From NCBI GenBank assembly GCA_030562195.1, contig JAUJPP010000002.1, positions 62,001-126,000 of the forward strand: 64,000 nt of DNA. The letters are read 5' to 3'. The DNA is from Nipponacmea schrenckii. Taxonomy: Eukaryota; Mollusca; Gastropoda; Lottiidae. The stretch's first letter is position 1. Each line of letters begins with the position of its first letter. Below the pieces are notes generated by a model that worked only from the letters and a program-made list of their open reading frames with translations, was not told the origin of the DNA and did not search any database. The translations under genes were made by a program, and so were the position numbers. Positions 25,146 to 35,283 of the stretch are shown here, in pieces.

Positions 25146-25659
25146 AAAGAAGCACAAGATATATGGATATACTATTTCTAACAATTTATTAACTCAACGT
25201 TTCACATGCTCATACAGGCAGCGTTATCAAGAGAAATGAATAAAACTTAACAGGACTAACAATATATATAGATAAAAGAAAACAACACATGATTAGCACT
25301 CTAATTACGGAAGCCATAATTAAACCAACAAGGATTAACATGGGTAGATCAAGAGGGGTTAGGGAAGCCATAAGATGAGAGGTAGTTAATTAATCAAATA
25401 GTCCATTTCAAACGTTAGGGATATCTACCCATGTTAATCCTTGTTGGTTTAATTATGGCTTCCGTAATTAGAGTGCTAATCATGTGTTGTTTTCTTTTAT
25501 CTATATATATTGTTAGTCCTGTTAAGTTTTATTCATTTCTCTTGATAACGCTGCCTGTATGAGCATGTGAAACGTTGAGTTAATAAATTGTTAGAAATAG
25601 TATATCCATATATCTTGTGCTTCTTTACCTATGCCTATTTCTATATGTCTTATAAACAG
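25146..25659 (+). mobile_element. Palindromic retroelement-like insertion with 13-bp target duplication
   Basis: This 514-bp insertion in unit A is flanked by two copies of TAAATTAACTATT (25133-25145 and 25660-25672). Unit B has a single uninterrupted copy at the equivalent place (about 29173), so the empty site is preserved. The insert is two inverted copies of the same 205-bp sequence (25145-25349 and 25423-25627, identical as far as I can align them) around a 73-bp spacer; the right copy runs on for a further 32 bp. Part of the right copy also occurs at about 61962-62073. A long target duplication with inverted 3'-end fragments suggests retrotransposition, perhaps Penelope-like. Confidence 0.9.
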
Positions 25660-27340
25660 TAAATTAACTATTGTTCATTATAGGCCTAAAGCAATAAAAC
25701 ACCTTAAAGTAGAAGTTTATTTATATTTAGGGTAAATTTTATTGTGAACATTTCAAATGAAATTTGTTTGTCAAAGTTTTACGTGAATCTGTTTTTAAGC
25801 TCTCTCAAATATTACTGACAATGCAAACTATTTTCAAACAGATTTTTACCCCATATTGTATACATTGTTGAAAACGACAAACAAATAGCATCTTATTTCC
25901 CAATTTTTGTGTATTGTTTGTTAAGTTACAATGATGTATCCAATTTTATAAGTTGCACAATGAAATAAAAGGGACAATAATGATAACCCAATATCCTTTT
26001 TATAGTTCGCATATAGATGAAGTTTAAAATAACACTTGATAAAATAATCATATATTATTATTGATTTACGAAATTCTACTTGTGTTATATATCAAACCAT
26101 AAATAAATTTTTTAGAAGTAGACTTAGTGAAAGTCGACTATAGATTTCAGAATTAATGAATAAATGGCAGTTGACATGAGCAAAATACATGTCTTAACAA
26201 ATTCGAATTTCTAGATCGTAAAGCACGGAATGGCCATCTAAATCACATGATCAAATACACAGCTGCGTTAAAATTCTTAGCAGTTGCTGTTAATTTTGAG
26301 AACAAAACTTTATCCTTTAACTGAAAGGTTTAAAAAGTCCGTAACAAATTGTATGCATTTGAATGACAACTGAATTATTCTAATCTAGAAAATCATTCTT
26401 GCTTGGGTTTCTCTAAATTGTCTAAAATAGTTATTGAAAAATGCAAATGACACAGAACAGAATCTGGACCACCTTTTTTCTTTAAAAAGAATGATGGCTG
26501 TCATATAATGTAACTATGTACTCATTATAATCAATTATTCCAAACCAATTTGCAAACCAATATTACCTTTTGCTGTATTATTATAGAAATAACAAGAAGT
26601 GCAAAGGCAATATTATAGGGTATAACTCATTCTGTAGTAACCAATAACGTTCAAATAAAGTTTACACGTTTCTTGTGAAATGAAGTATCTTTGGAAGGAG
26701 GAGCCAATACTGCAATAGGCAGGGGATTAAGAGAGATACCTCATCTGATTCATTACAGTAAAAGAATAAAATGATGTAAAAGAGTTATCTTAAAGGGATA
26801 CTGCGTCTTAGCATGGACCTTAAATTGTAGTTCACGAGAATGGTCAATTTGAGTATATATTCATCACTAACCTGGTGTCATAAAATAACAGAATCCTTTA
26901 AAATCAGGAAAACTCACAAAACTAAATCATTTTTGAAAAACGCTTTATCAATTTATTAAGCGTTTTTCAATAATTAAATATATCTTTTTGAATAATTACT
27001 TGTTTGTTTCTGTTTTGTGCAGAAAAGAAGTTTTGTTAGATATTTGATTGGAAGTAGTAATTTAAGCCTGGAAATATTGAGTAGGTTAAAATAGTATATT
27101 ATATGGAATTTTAAACCTTTACACTATATAGTATAGCTTAAATGAACTGCGGCTTAAACAAATGAACTTTTATGTAGGTTCACCACTGAACTACATGTAT
27201 GTTTTACTTTTAACAACAATTTTTAACTAAGCTAATTAGTGTTCACAGCTCATCATCGAACATGAACCTTCAGTCCATATGTGTTCAGAATTGAAAATTT
27301 AAATGACAACTCGTCATTTCTTGAGACTGTCAAATGAAGT

Positions 27341-27565
27341 GAAATGAATGGAGTCTTACGTCCTACTCCTCTGCACCTTATTGGCTAATGAAGACGGGCA
27401 ACGCCAGTGTGCAATTAGGGAATATTTGCTAGGACAGCGGTATAAGTCTATTTTTTCTGCTGTTTTCAGCTATCGAGGGAACTTAAACACAACTTGTAGC
27501 ACACGGGACGCTTTTTCCATGTCAGTCTCCTAGACCTGCATCACTGACAAGGGATAACCAAGCAG
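27341..27565 (-). mobile_element. SINE fragment in duplication unit A
   Basis: Body and tail part of the 7.05-kb SINE (TTACGTCCTACTC.TCTGCACCTTAT and CATCACTGACAAGGG blocks) without the tRNA-like head. It is present in both duplication units, so it predates the duplication. It lacks four bases (GCAT region near 27405) that unit B retains. Confidence 0.8.
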
Positions 27566-27859
27566 AAGGCAAATTTGCCTGTTATAATGTGACCACGAAT
27601 GTGAGAAATTACCCGATCCGTATCATAGAAGCTGCGTTTTGTGTTCATTGAAATATATTCAATATGTTATAAATTTGTGTTAACAGGAATAACGTGTAAT
27701 GGGAGAAAACTGGGTTTCGTGGCCAAAATGATCATGCAATCTTTTATTTCTCTAAGATTATCCACATTTTACTTTTATTAATTCATGGATTGTGATAACA
27801 AATAATTGTACAGATACAACTCTAGCATCATTCTGCTACAAGAATATTCCACGGAATTA

Positions 27860-28870
27860 TTATATAGCAGCCTCTCTAAAAAAGAAATACATTATCACCC
27901 AAAACGCCTTGAACTGCAATAAGAATAGTGGAACAATCGGTTGATTTGATGAGCTTTTGTCGATAGAATCTTCCATTATTGTCGACTCAGTTGGTGTTTC
28001 ATTTTTCGTCACCAGATCGTAAAACGATCCGTCCATGCCGTCACGGTATAAAGATTCCTCATCATACACAATGGCCTCAGGAGGAATTGTTAGATCATAA
28101 GTTTCATAAAATGGTGTTGTTGTATCACTATTAAAGTCATTCTCACGAAATTCAAAAGTCATTTGGTTACATGGTGATTTATACGGTGGTTGGGCAATAT
28201 CATCTATACAAACTCGTACAGTTTCATTAACATCTAACATATAATCGCCTTCTTCTAATGTTACCTGGGAGGATATCATAGTCAGATTACCGAATTCATC
28301 AATATCATACTCGAACCGTTTCAATCTCGTTTGACAACATTCAGTTAGTTTGGAGAAAGGGAGGTAGAGGACTGATTTTACTAAAGAAATCATTGGATTA
28401 CTAACTGGTAAATCATCTCGACTTCTAGTATTTAATATGACGTTCACTTTACAATTATTTTCTTCAACTGAGGCCATCGTAAAATGACCACATTTTTCTG
28501 GTGGTTTAAATAAAGAGCCTCTTAGAATCCATCCAACCAAAGCCCTGAAATAACTGAGAGATATCACATGCAGTGAGGCGAGTTGGAATCGCGTCTGCAC
28601 TCTAAAGAAAACTTTACCATTACAATTCCACATCTCCAAATCATACCTTTCACTTGAATGGATTACGAAAAACACAAGTTCAAATTGCTTCTTCATATCA
28701 TTGATCAAAGTATTCAGTTCTAATGCGGCCTGAGATGGATCAGATTCAAAAGATTCTCTTACAAAACATACTTCATACCCATAGACATTGGTCATGACCT
28801 TATCGATGCAAATCGAATCCTTCTCACTAAACTCATGTTGAGGTGGACACAGGATGTCTCTACATACTCC
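27860..28870 (-). CDS. Extra (duplicated) terminal exon of the somatomedin-B-like gene
   Basis: This is a complete copy of the second exon of the gene at 31379-33699. It has the same acceptor (TTAATTTAG|GGAG), an uninterrupted 336-codon frame and the same stop. It differs from the other copy at four amino acids (V/L in FEL-FF, S/F in PMI-LV, V/I in SSQ-TL, L/S in PLFL-QF) and at about two silent sites. There is no first exon between it and the parent gene, so it lies as a second possible 3' terminal exon downstream on the same strand. It could be spliced as an alternative ending or be a silent duplicate. An intact frame is expected from its recency alone and does not prove use. Confidence 0.7.
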   Translation of the reverse strand, partial: GVCRDILCPPQHEFSEKDSICIDKVMTNVYGYEVCFVRESFESDPSQAALELNTLINDMKKQFELVFFVIHSSERYDLEMWNCNGKVFFRVQTRFQLASLHVISLSYFRALVGWILRGSLFKPPEKCGHFTMASVEENNCKVNVILNTRSRDDLPVSNPMISLVKSVLYLPFSKLTECCQTRLKRFEYDIDEFGNLTMISSQVTLEEGDYMLDVNETVRVCIDDIAQPPYKSPCNQMTFEFRENDFNSDTTTPFYETYDLTIPPEAIVYDEESLYRDGMDGSFYDLVTKNETPTESTIMEDSIDKSSSNQPIVPLFLLQFKAFWVIMYFFFREAAI

Positions 28871-30854
28871 CTAAATTAACCAAAAATATAAATATGTCGT
28901 TATTGTGATTTTTTAAATTATATGAATAGCATTTGAATTAGGTGCAATAAAACTTATGTAACGCGCTGGAGTAATTAAGTGCATCTCATACTTATTACGC
29001 CTTTACTACTACATGTACTTGAAAATTGAAAAGTCAAATTCTATTTTCTATGCATCAACAACAAAATGACATTAACCCTGAATGTATTTAGGAATAAATA
29101 TAATAAATGAAACAGCTTTAATAACAATAGAAAATAGGCCCACTATTCTACTCGGATTTTGACAAAACTATAAATTAACTATTGTTCATTATAGGACTAA
29201 AGTAATAAAACATCTTAAAGTAGAAGTTTATTTATATTTAGGGTAAATTTTATTGTGAACATTTCAAATGAAATTTGTTTGTCAAAGTTTTACGTGAATC
29301 TGTTTTTAAGCTCTCTCAAATATTACTGACAATGCAAACTATTTGCAAACAGATTTTTACCCCATATTGTATACATTGTTGAAAACGACAAACAAATAGG
29401 ATCTTATTTCCCAATTTTTGTGTATTTTTTGTTAAGTTACAATGATGTATCCAATTTTATAAGTTGCACAATGAAATAAAAGGGACATTAATGATAACCC
29501 AATCTTCTTTTTATAGTTCGCATATAGATGAAGTTTAAAATAACACTTGATAAAATAATCATATATTATTGTTGATTTACGAAATTCTACTTGTGTTATA
29601 TATCAAACAATAAATAAATTTTTTAGAGTAGACTTAGTGAAAGTCGACTATAGATTTCAGAATTAATGAATAAATGGCAGTTGACATGAGCGAAATACAT
29701 GTCTTAACAAATTCGAATTTCTAGATCGTTAAGCACGGAATGGCCATCTAAATCACATGATCAAATACACAGCTGCGTTAAAATTCTTAGCAGTTGCTGT
29801 TAATTTTGAGAACAAAACTTTATCCTTTAACTGAAAGGTTTAAAAAGTCCGTAACAAATTGTATGCATTTGAATGACAACTGAATTATTCTAATCTAGAA
29901 AATCATTCTTGCTTGGGTTTCTCTAAATTGTCTAAAATAGTTATTGAAAAATGCAAATGACACAGAACAGAATCTGGACCACCTTTTTTCTTTAAAAAGA
30001 ATGATGGCTGTCATATAATGTAACAATGTACTCATTATAATCAATTATTCCAACCCAATTTTCTTTTCAGTATTACCTTTTGCTGTATTATTATAGAAAT
30101 AACAAGAAGTGCAAAGGCAATATTATAGGGTATAACTCATTCTGTAATAACATTACCAATAACGTTCAAATAAAGTTTACACGTTTCTTGTGAAATGAAG
30201 TATCTTTGGAAGGAGGAGCCAATACTGCAATAGGCAGGGGATTAAGAGAGATACCTCATCTGATTCATTACAGTAAAAGAATAAAATGATGTAAAAGAGT
30301 TATCTTAAAGGGATACTGCTTCTTAGCATGGACCTTAAATTGTAGTTCACGAGAATGGTCAATTTGAGTATATATTCATCACTAACCTGGTGTCATAAAA
30401 TAACAGAATCCTTTAAAATCAGGAAAACTCACAAAACTAAATCATTTTTGAAAAACGCTTTATCAATTTATTAAGCGTTTCTCAATAATTAAATATATCT
30501 TTTTGAATAATTACTTGTTTGTTTCTGTTTTGTGCAGAAAAGAAGTTTTGTTAGATATTTGATTGGAAGTAGTAATTTAAGCCTGGAAATATTGAGTAGG
30601 TTAAAATAGTATATTATATGGAATTTTAAACCTTTACACTATATAGTATAGCTCAAATGAACTGCGGCTTAAACAAATGAACTTTTATGTAGGTTCACCA
30701 CTGAACTACATGTATGTTTTACTTTTAACAACAATTTTTAACTAAGCTAATTAGTGTTCACAGCTCATCATCGAACATGAACCTTCAGTCCATATGTGTT
30801 CAGAATTGAAAATTTAAATGACAACTCGTCATTTCTTGAGACTGTCAAATGAAG

Positions 30855-31086
30855 TGAAATGAATGGAGTCTTACGTCCTACTCCTCTGCACCTTATTGGC
30901 TAATGAAGACGGGCAACGCCATGCAGTGTGCAATTAGGGAATATTTGCTAGGACAGCGGTATAAGTCTATTTTTTCTGCTGTTTTCAGCTATCGAGGGAA
31001 CTTAAACACAACTTGTAGCACACGGGACGCTTTTTCCATGTCAGTCTCCTAGACCTGCATCACTGACAAGGGATAACCAAGCAGAA
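30855..31086 (-). mobile_element. SINE fragment in duplication unit B
   Basis: Counterpart of the SINE fragment at 27341-27565, nearly identical, same orientation. Confidence 0.8.
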
Positions 31087-31292
31087 GGCAAATTTGCCTG
31101 TTATAATGAGACCACGAATGTGAGAAATTACCCGATCCGTATCATAGAAGCTGAGTTTTGTGTTCATTGAAATATATTCAATATGTTATGAATTTGTGTT
31201 AACAGGAATAACGTGTAATGGGAGAAAACTGGGTTTCGTGGCCAAAATGATCAAGCAATCTTTTATTTCTCTAAGATTATCCACATTTTACT

Positions 31293-31298
31293 TTTATT
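31293..31298 (-). terminator. Candidate polyadenylation signal
   Basis: AATAAA on the minus strand, about 80 bases after the stop codon of the somatomedin-B-like gene. Confidence 0.45.
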
Positions 31299-31378
31299 AA
31301 TTCATGGATTGTGATAACAAATAATTGTACAGATACAACTCTAGCATCATTCTGCTACAAAAATATTCCACGGAATTA

Positions 31379-33699
31379 TTATATAGCAGCCTCTCTAAAA
31401 AAGAAATACATTATCACCCAAAACGCCTTGAACTGCGATAAGAATAGTGGAACAATCGGTTGATTTGATGAGCTTTTGTCGATAGAATCTTCCATTATTG
31501 TCGACTCAGTTGGTGTTTCATTTTTCGTCACCAGATCGTAAAACGATCCGTCCATGCCGTCACGGTATAAAGATTCCTCATCATACACAATGGCCTCAGG
31601 AGGAATTGTTAGATCATAAGTTTCATAAAAAGGTGTTGTTGTATCACTATTAAAGTCATTCTCACGAAATTCAAAAGTCATTTGGTTACATGGTGATTTA
31701 TACGGTGGTTGGGCAATATCATCTATACAAACTCGTACAGTTTCATTAACATCTAACATATAATCGCCTTCTTCTAATGTTATCTGGGAGGATATCATAG
31801 TCAGATTACCGAATTCATCAATATCATACTCGAACCGTTTCAATCTCGTTTGACAACATTCAGTTAGTTTGGAGAAAGGGAGGTAGAGGACTGATTTTAC
31901 TAAAAAAATCATTGGATTACTAACTGGTAAATCATCTCGACTTCTAGTATTTAATATGACGTTCACTTTACAATTATTTTCTTCAACTGAGGCCATCGTA
32001 AAATGACCACATTTTTCTGGTGGTTTAAATAAAGAACCTCTTAGAATCCATCCAACCAAAGCCCTGAAATAACTGAGAGATATCACATGCAGTGAGGCGA
32101 GTTGGAATCGCGTCTGCACTCTAAAGAAAACTTTACCATTACAATTCCACATCTCCAAATCATACCTTTCACTTGAATGGATTACGAAAAACAAAAGTTC
32201 AAATTGCTTCTTCATATCATTGATCAAAGTATTCAGTTCTAATGCGGCCTGAGATGGATCAGATTCAAAAGATTCTCTTACAAAACATACTTCATACCCA
32301 TAGACATTGGTCATGACCTTATCGATGCAAATCGAATCCTTCTCACTAAACTCATGTTGAGGTGGACACAGGATGTCTCTACATACTCCCTAAATTAACC
32401 AAAAATATATATATGTCGTTATTGTGATTTTTTAAATTATATGAATAGCATTGGAATTAGGTGCAATAAAACTTATGTAACGCGCTGGAGTAATTAAGTG
32501 CATCTCATAATTATTACGCCTTTACTACTACTTGAAAATTGAAAAGTCAAATTCTATTTTCTATGCATCAACAACAAAATGACATTAACCCTGAATTTTG
32601 TGGTATCGTAATTTAGTAAATAATTATTTATACATACCGTATCGTCAGTTTCAAGACAAGGATTAGTTCCATTTGAAGTCATTTCCATAAACAAACTGTC
32701 GTCAATTACTCCTTTTAGTCTATATTTTTCTGTTTCGTGAGCTTGATCATCTTCACAAATTTCTGGAATTTGACAAGGCGGGTATGAATAATACAAATTG
32801 AACATGACTTCACCCCATGTATAATTGTGATTACATAAGTAACAAAAGATATTGTAATATTTATCAAACACTGGGATTTTGTAAGATTTCAAGAGACAGC
32901 CTTTGAGAACTAGTTCATCATATTCTTCCCACAATCCGGTCTGGTTACAACTATCTATCAGTTCAATACCATCTTCGTCCGAAACTTCGCACTGCACACC
33001 AATAAAATTATAGTCTATTGTGCAATCATCAGCGATCAAAGCCGCGTTAATTATATCCAGGACAGAAGAAGGATCAGTAAAGACGTGGGAGCTATTTATA
33101 CATTCTATGAGAGTAGACACGTAAAATGTTTCAACAAAACCATGACACTCAGCACAATATTTATTCTTAAAATCGCCAAAACCGTCCGGCCCCAAGCCTA
33201 CAACAGGCATCTGTACGTCAATATCGAGGTCTGTACTCTCTTCACATTGATAGACCAAATCAGGTGGCTGTCCCACTGGGCATATAGATTTCAGAAAATA
33301 TCTTTGACCATTTTTGCTTGGTTTGCTGCCTGGTTGTCGACATATAGATCCCATTTTCCTGTAAGGAATGTTGGCGTTTACAGAGATAGAGGGACAGCAA
33401 TCGTGGTACAAAAAACAGTCTTCGCTACACATACATTGATGACAATGGGTATTTCGTTCACGTAATAATGATAATTCTGAAACGAAACAGTGATTAGGAC
33501 CGCAAAATTCTCCATCAACCATCGCAACCTGCTGGTCAAATCTACTGGTCAAATGAGATGGATAGTAGAAAGGCGATGTCTCTAATATAGTGGTAAATGT
33601 GCCATTATCGTCAACAAAATTCAATGCAAAACTTCGTTCAAACACCAAACTAATAAAAATGTAAGACAGAAAATGGAGTAGATTTTTCCTTTGCATCAT
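31379..33699 (-). CDS. Secreted or membrane-anchored somatomedin-B-like protein (paralogue 1)
   Basis: Two exons, 33699-32638 and 32389-31379, joined in phase 0 (ACG|GTATGT donor, TTTAG|GG acceptor), give 690 residues. An N-terminal signal peptide (hydrophobic LLHFLSYIFISLVF) is followed by a cysteine cluster at residues 66-119. In it the core C89-x-C91-x3-C95-x5-C101-C102 matches the spacing of somatomedin-B domains. Further on are paired-cysteine segments including YYNIFCYLCN near the end of exon 1 and many N-glycosylation sequons. The C-terminus ends in a hydrophobic stretch after SSSNQP, with almost nothing behind it, as in GPI-anchored proteins or a tail anchor. No seven-transmembrane region is present, although related extracellular regions may occur in molluscan receptors (weak recollection). 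Function unknown. Its terminal exon is duplicated downstream. Confidence 0.88.
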
Positions 33700-34185
33700 C
33701 TCGTCTCTGTTTCCGGAATGATAAAGATTAATCCTCGTTGAATTTAATATACATGGCTGCGATCATTTGGCCAATGATATGTCGGAGTTTTAATTCTAAA
33801 TAAAAGCAGATTGAATCCTTATACTTTACTTCAATTAATAAAAACCCACATAATGCTAAATAAATGAGGTATATCGTATTTAAATTTGATAATAATCAGA
33901 AGTTTTTATTTCATATATCAATTACTGTGAAATAGTTTTAGAGGATCAAATAATTTAGCAACTTAATCTAAATGTGACTCAAATTGAGTTAGATTGTTTG
34001 TCTGCCATTAAATATATATGCTTTGACTCCACTTGAAATTGTTATGCATCTATCTACAAATATTGAAATATTAATGTTCTTTTTGGTAAAAATGTGGAAT
34101 TCTTCAGTTCACCAACTTTCGTTATCATTCATCAATTTTGCGTTACACAATCAGATTTGAAAATTTGCTTTGTCATCTGACATTA
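33700..34185. other. Upstream region of the somatomedin-B-like gene
   Basis: AT-rich, with no frame or repeat of note. It should contain the promoter of the minus-strand gene, but I see no clear TATA or initiator motif. Confidence 0.4.
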
Positions 34186-34189
34186 GATA

Positions 34190-35230
34190 TTTCATAAATT
34201 AAGATAAATCTGAAACAGTGAGTAAAAACACATTTTGAATTTTATCTTTAAATAAATCTAAATCTGTGAGTAAACACACATTTTCATAAATGTATTTAGA
34301 TTATTTTAAGTCATTGAGAAAATACACCATTTCAAAAATATCTCTAGATTAAATTAAATCAGTGAGTCAACACATAATTCCGAAAATAGATCTGTAAATA
34401 AACCTGAATCAGAAAACTCACAATTTCATAAATTTCTTTAGATTATTTTAAGTCATTGAGAAAACACTCCATATACAAATATATATATCTTCAGCTAAAT
34501 CTTGATCAAGAAGTATAATACAAGCACTAAAAAACATATTTATATAAATATCTTTATCATAATTTCCAAATCGGTTAGAAAACATACAATTCCATAACTA
34601 TATATCTTTAGATAAATTTAAATAAGAAAATACATAATTCCATGAATATATATCTTTAGATAAATTTAAATAAGAAAACACACAATTCTATAACTATATA
34701 TCTTAAGATAAATCAAAATAAGAAAACACCCATTCCATAACTATAAATCTTTAAATAAATTTAAATAAAAAAACACACAATTTCATAACTATATATCTTA
34801 AGATAAAAATAAATAAAAAAACACACAATTTCATAACTACATGACTTTAGATAAATCTAAATAAGAAAACACACAATTCCATAACTATATATCTTAAGAT
34901 AAATCTCAATAAAAAAAACACACAATTCCATAACTATATATCTTTAGATAAATCTAAATAAGAAAACACCCATTCCATAACTACATGTCTGTAGATAAAT
35001 CTAAATAAGAAAACACACAATTCCATAACTATATATCTTAAGATAAATTCAAATGAAAAAAACATACAATTTCATAACTACATGACTTTAGATAAATCTA
35101 AATGAGAAAAAAACACAATTCCTTAACTATATAATATCTTTAAATAAATTTAAATAAGAAAACACAAACAATTTCATAAATATCTTTCGATAAGTCTATA
35201 TTAATACCATGACTTCCTACACTAAAACAC
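34190..35230. repeat. AT-rich ~50-bp minisatellite
   Basis: About twenty degenerate copies of a roughly 50-bp unit, with words such as AAACACACAATTCCATAAC, TATATATCTT.AGATAAAT and CTAAATAAGAA recurring in order. The left part (34190-34500) is more diverged. It lies between the 3' end of paralogue 2 and the 5' end of paralogue 1. Confidence 0.88.
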
Positions 35231-35283
35231 ACATTTTAATAAAAAAGTTTAGTTTAATCTGTGGACATTTTAACAGACTTAAA

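Larger units (their letters stand above)
25039..32595. repeat. Recent tandem segmental duplication (two units)
   Basis: Unit A is 25039-29082 and unit B is 29083-32595. Each begins at a TGTATTTAGGAATAAATATA block and ends at ATTAACCCTGAA. The junction between units therefore reads CCTGAA|TGTATTT, and the left edge of unit A shares GAA with it. The units stay nearly identical over about 3.5 kb, including introns, a SINE fragment and a coding exon, with roughly one difference per hundred bases. Unit A is about 530 bp longer because of an inserted element. Only the terminal exon and 3' flank of the resident gene were duplicated; the first exon exists once. Confidence 0.95.

Noticed and set aside
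33085..33465. Plus-strand 126-codon frame
   Set aside because: It is antisense to exon 1 of the somatomedin-B-like gene and has no independent support.
34190..35230. Possible CRISPR-like array because of regularly spaced repeats
   Set aside because: Units are adjacent, degenerate and AT-rich with no unique spacers, in a eukaryotic context: it is a minisatellite.
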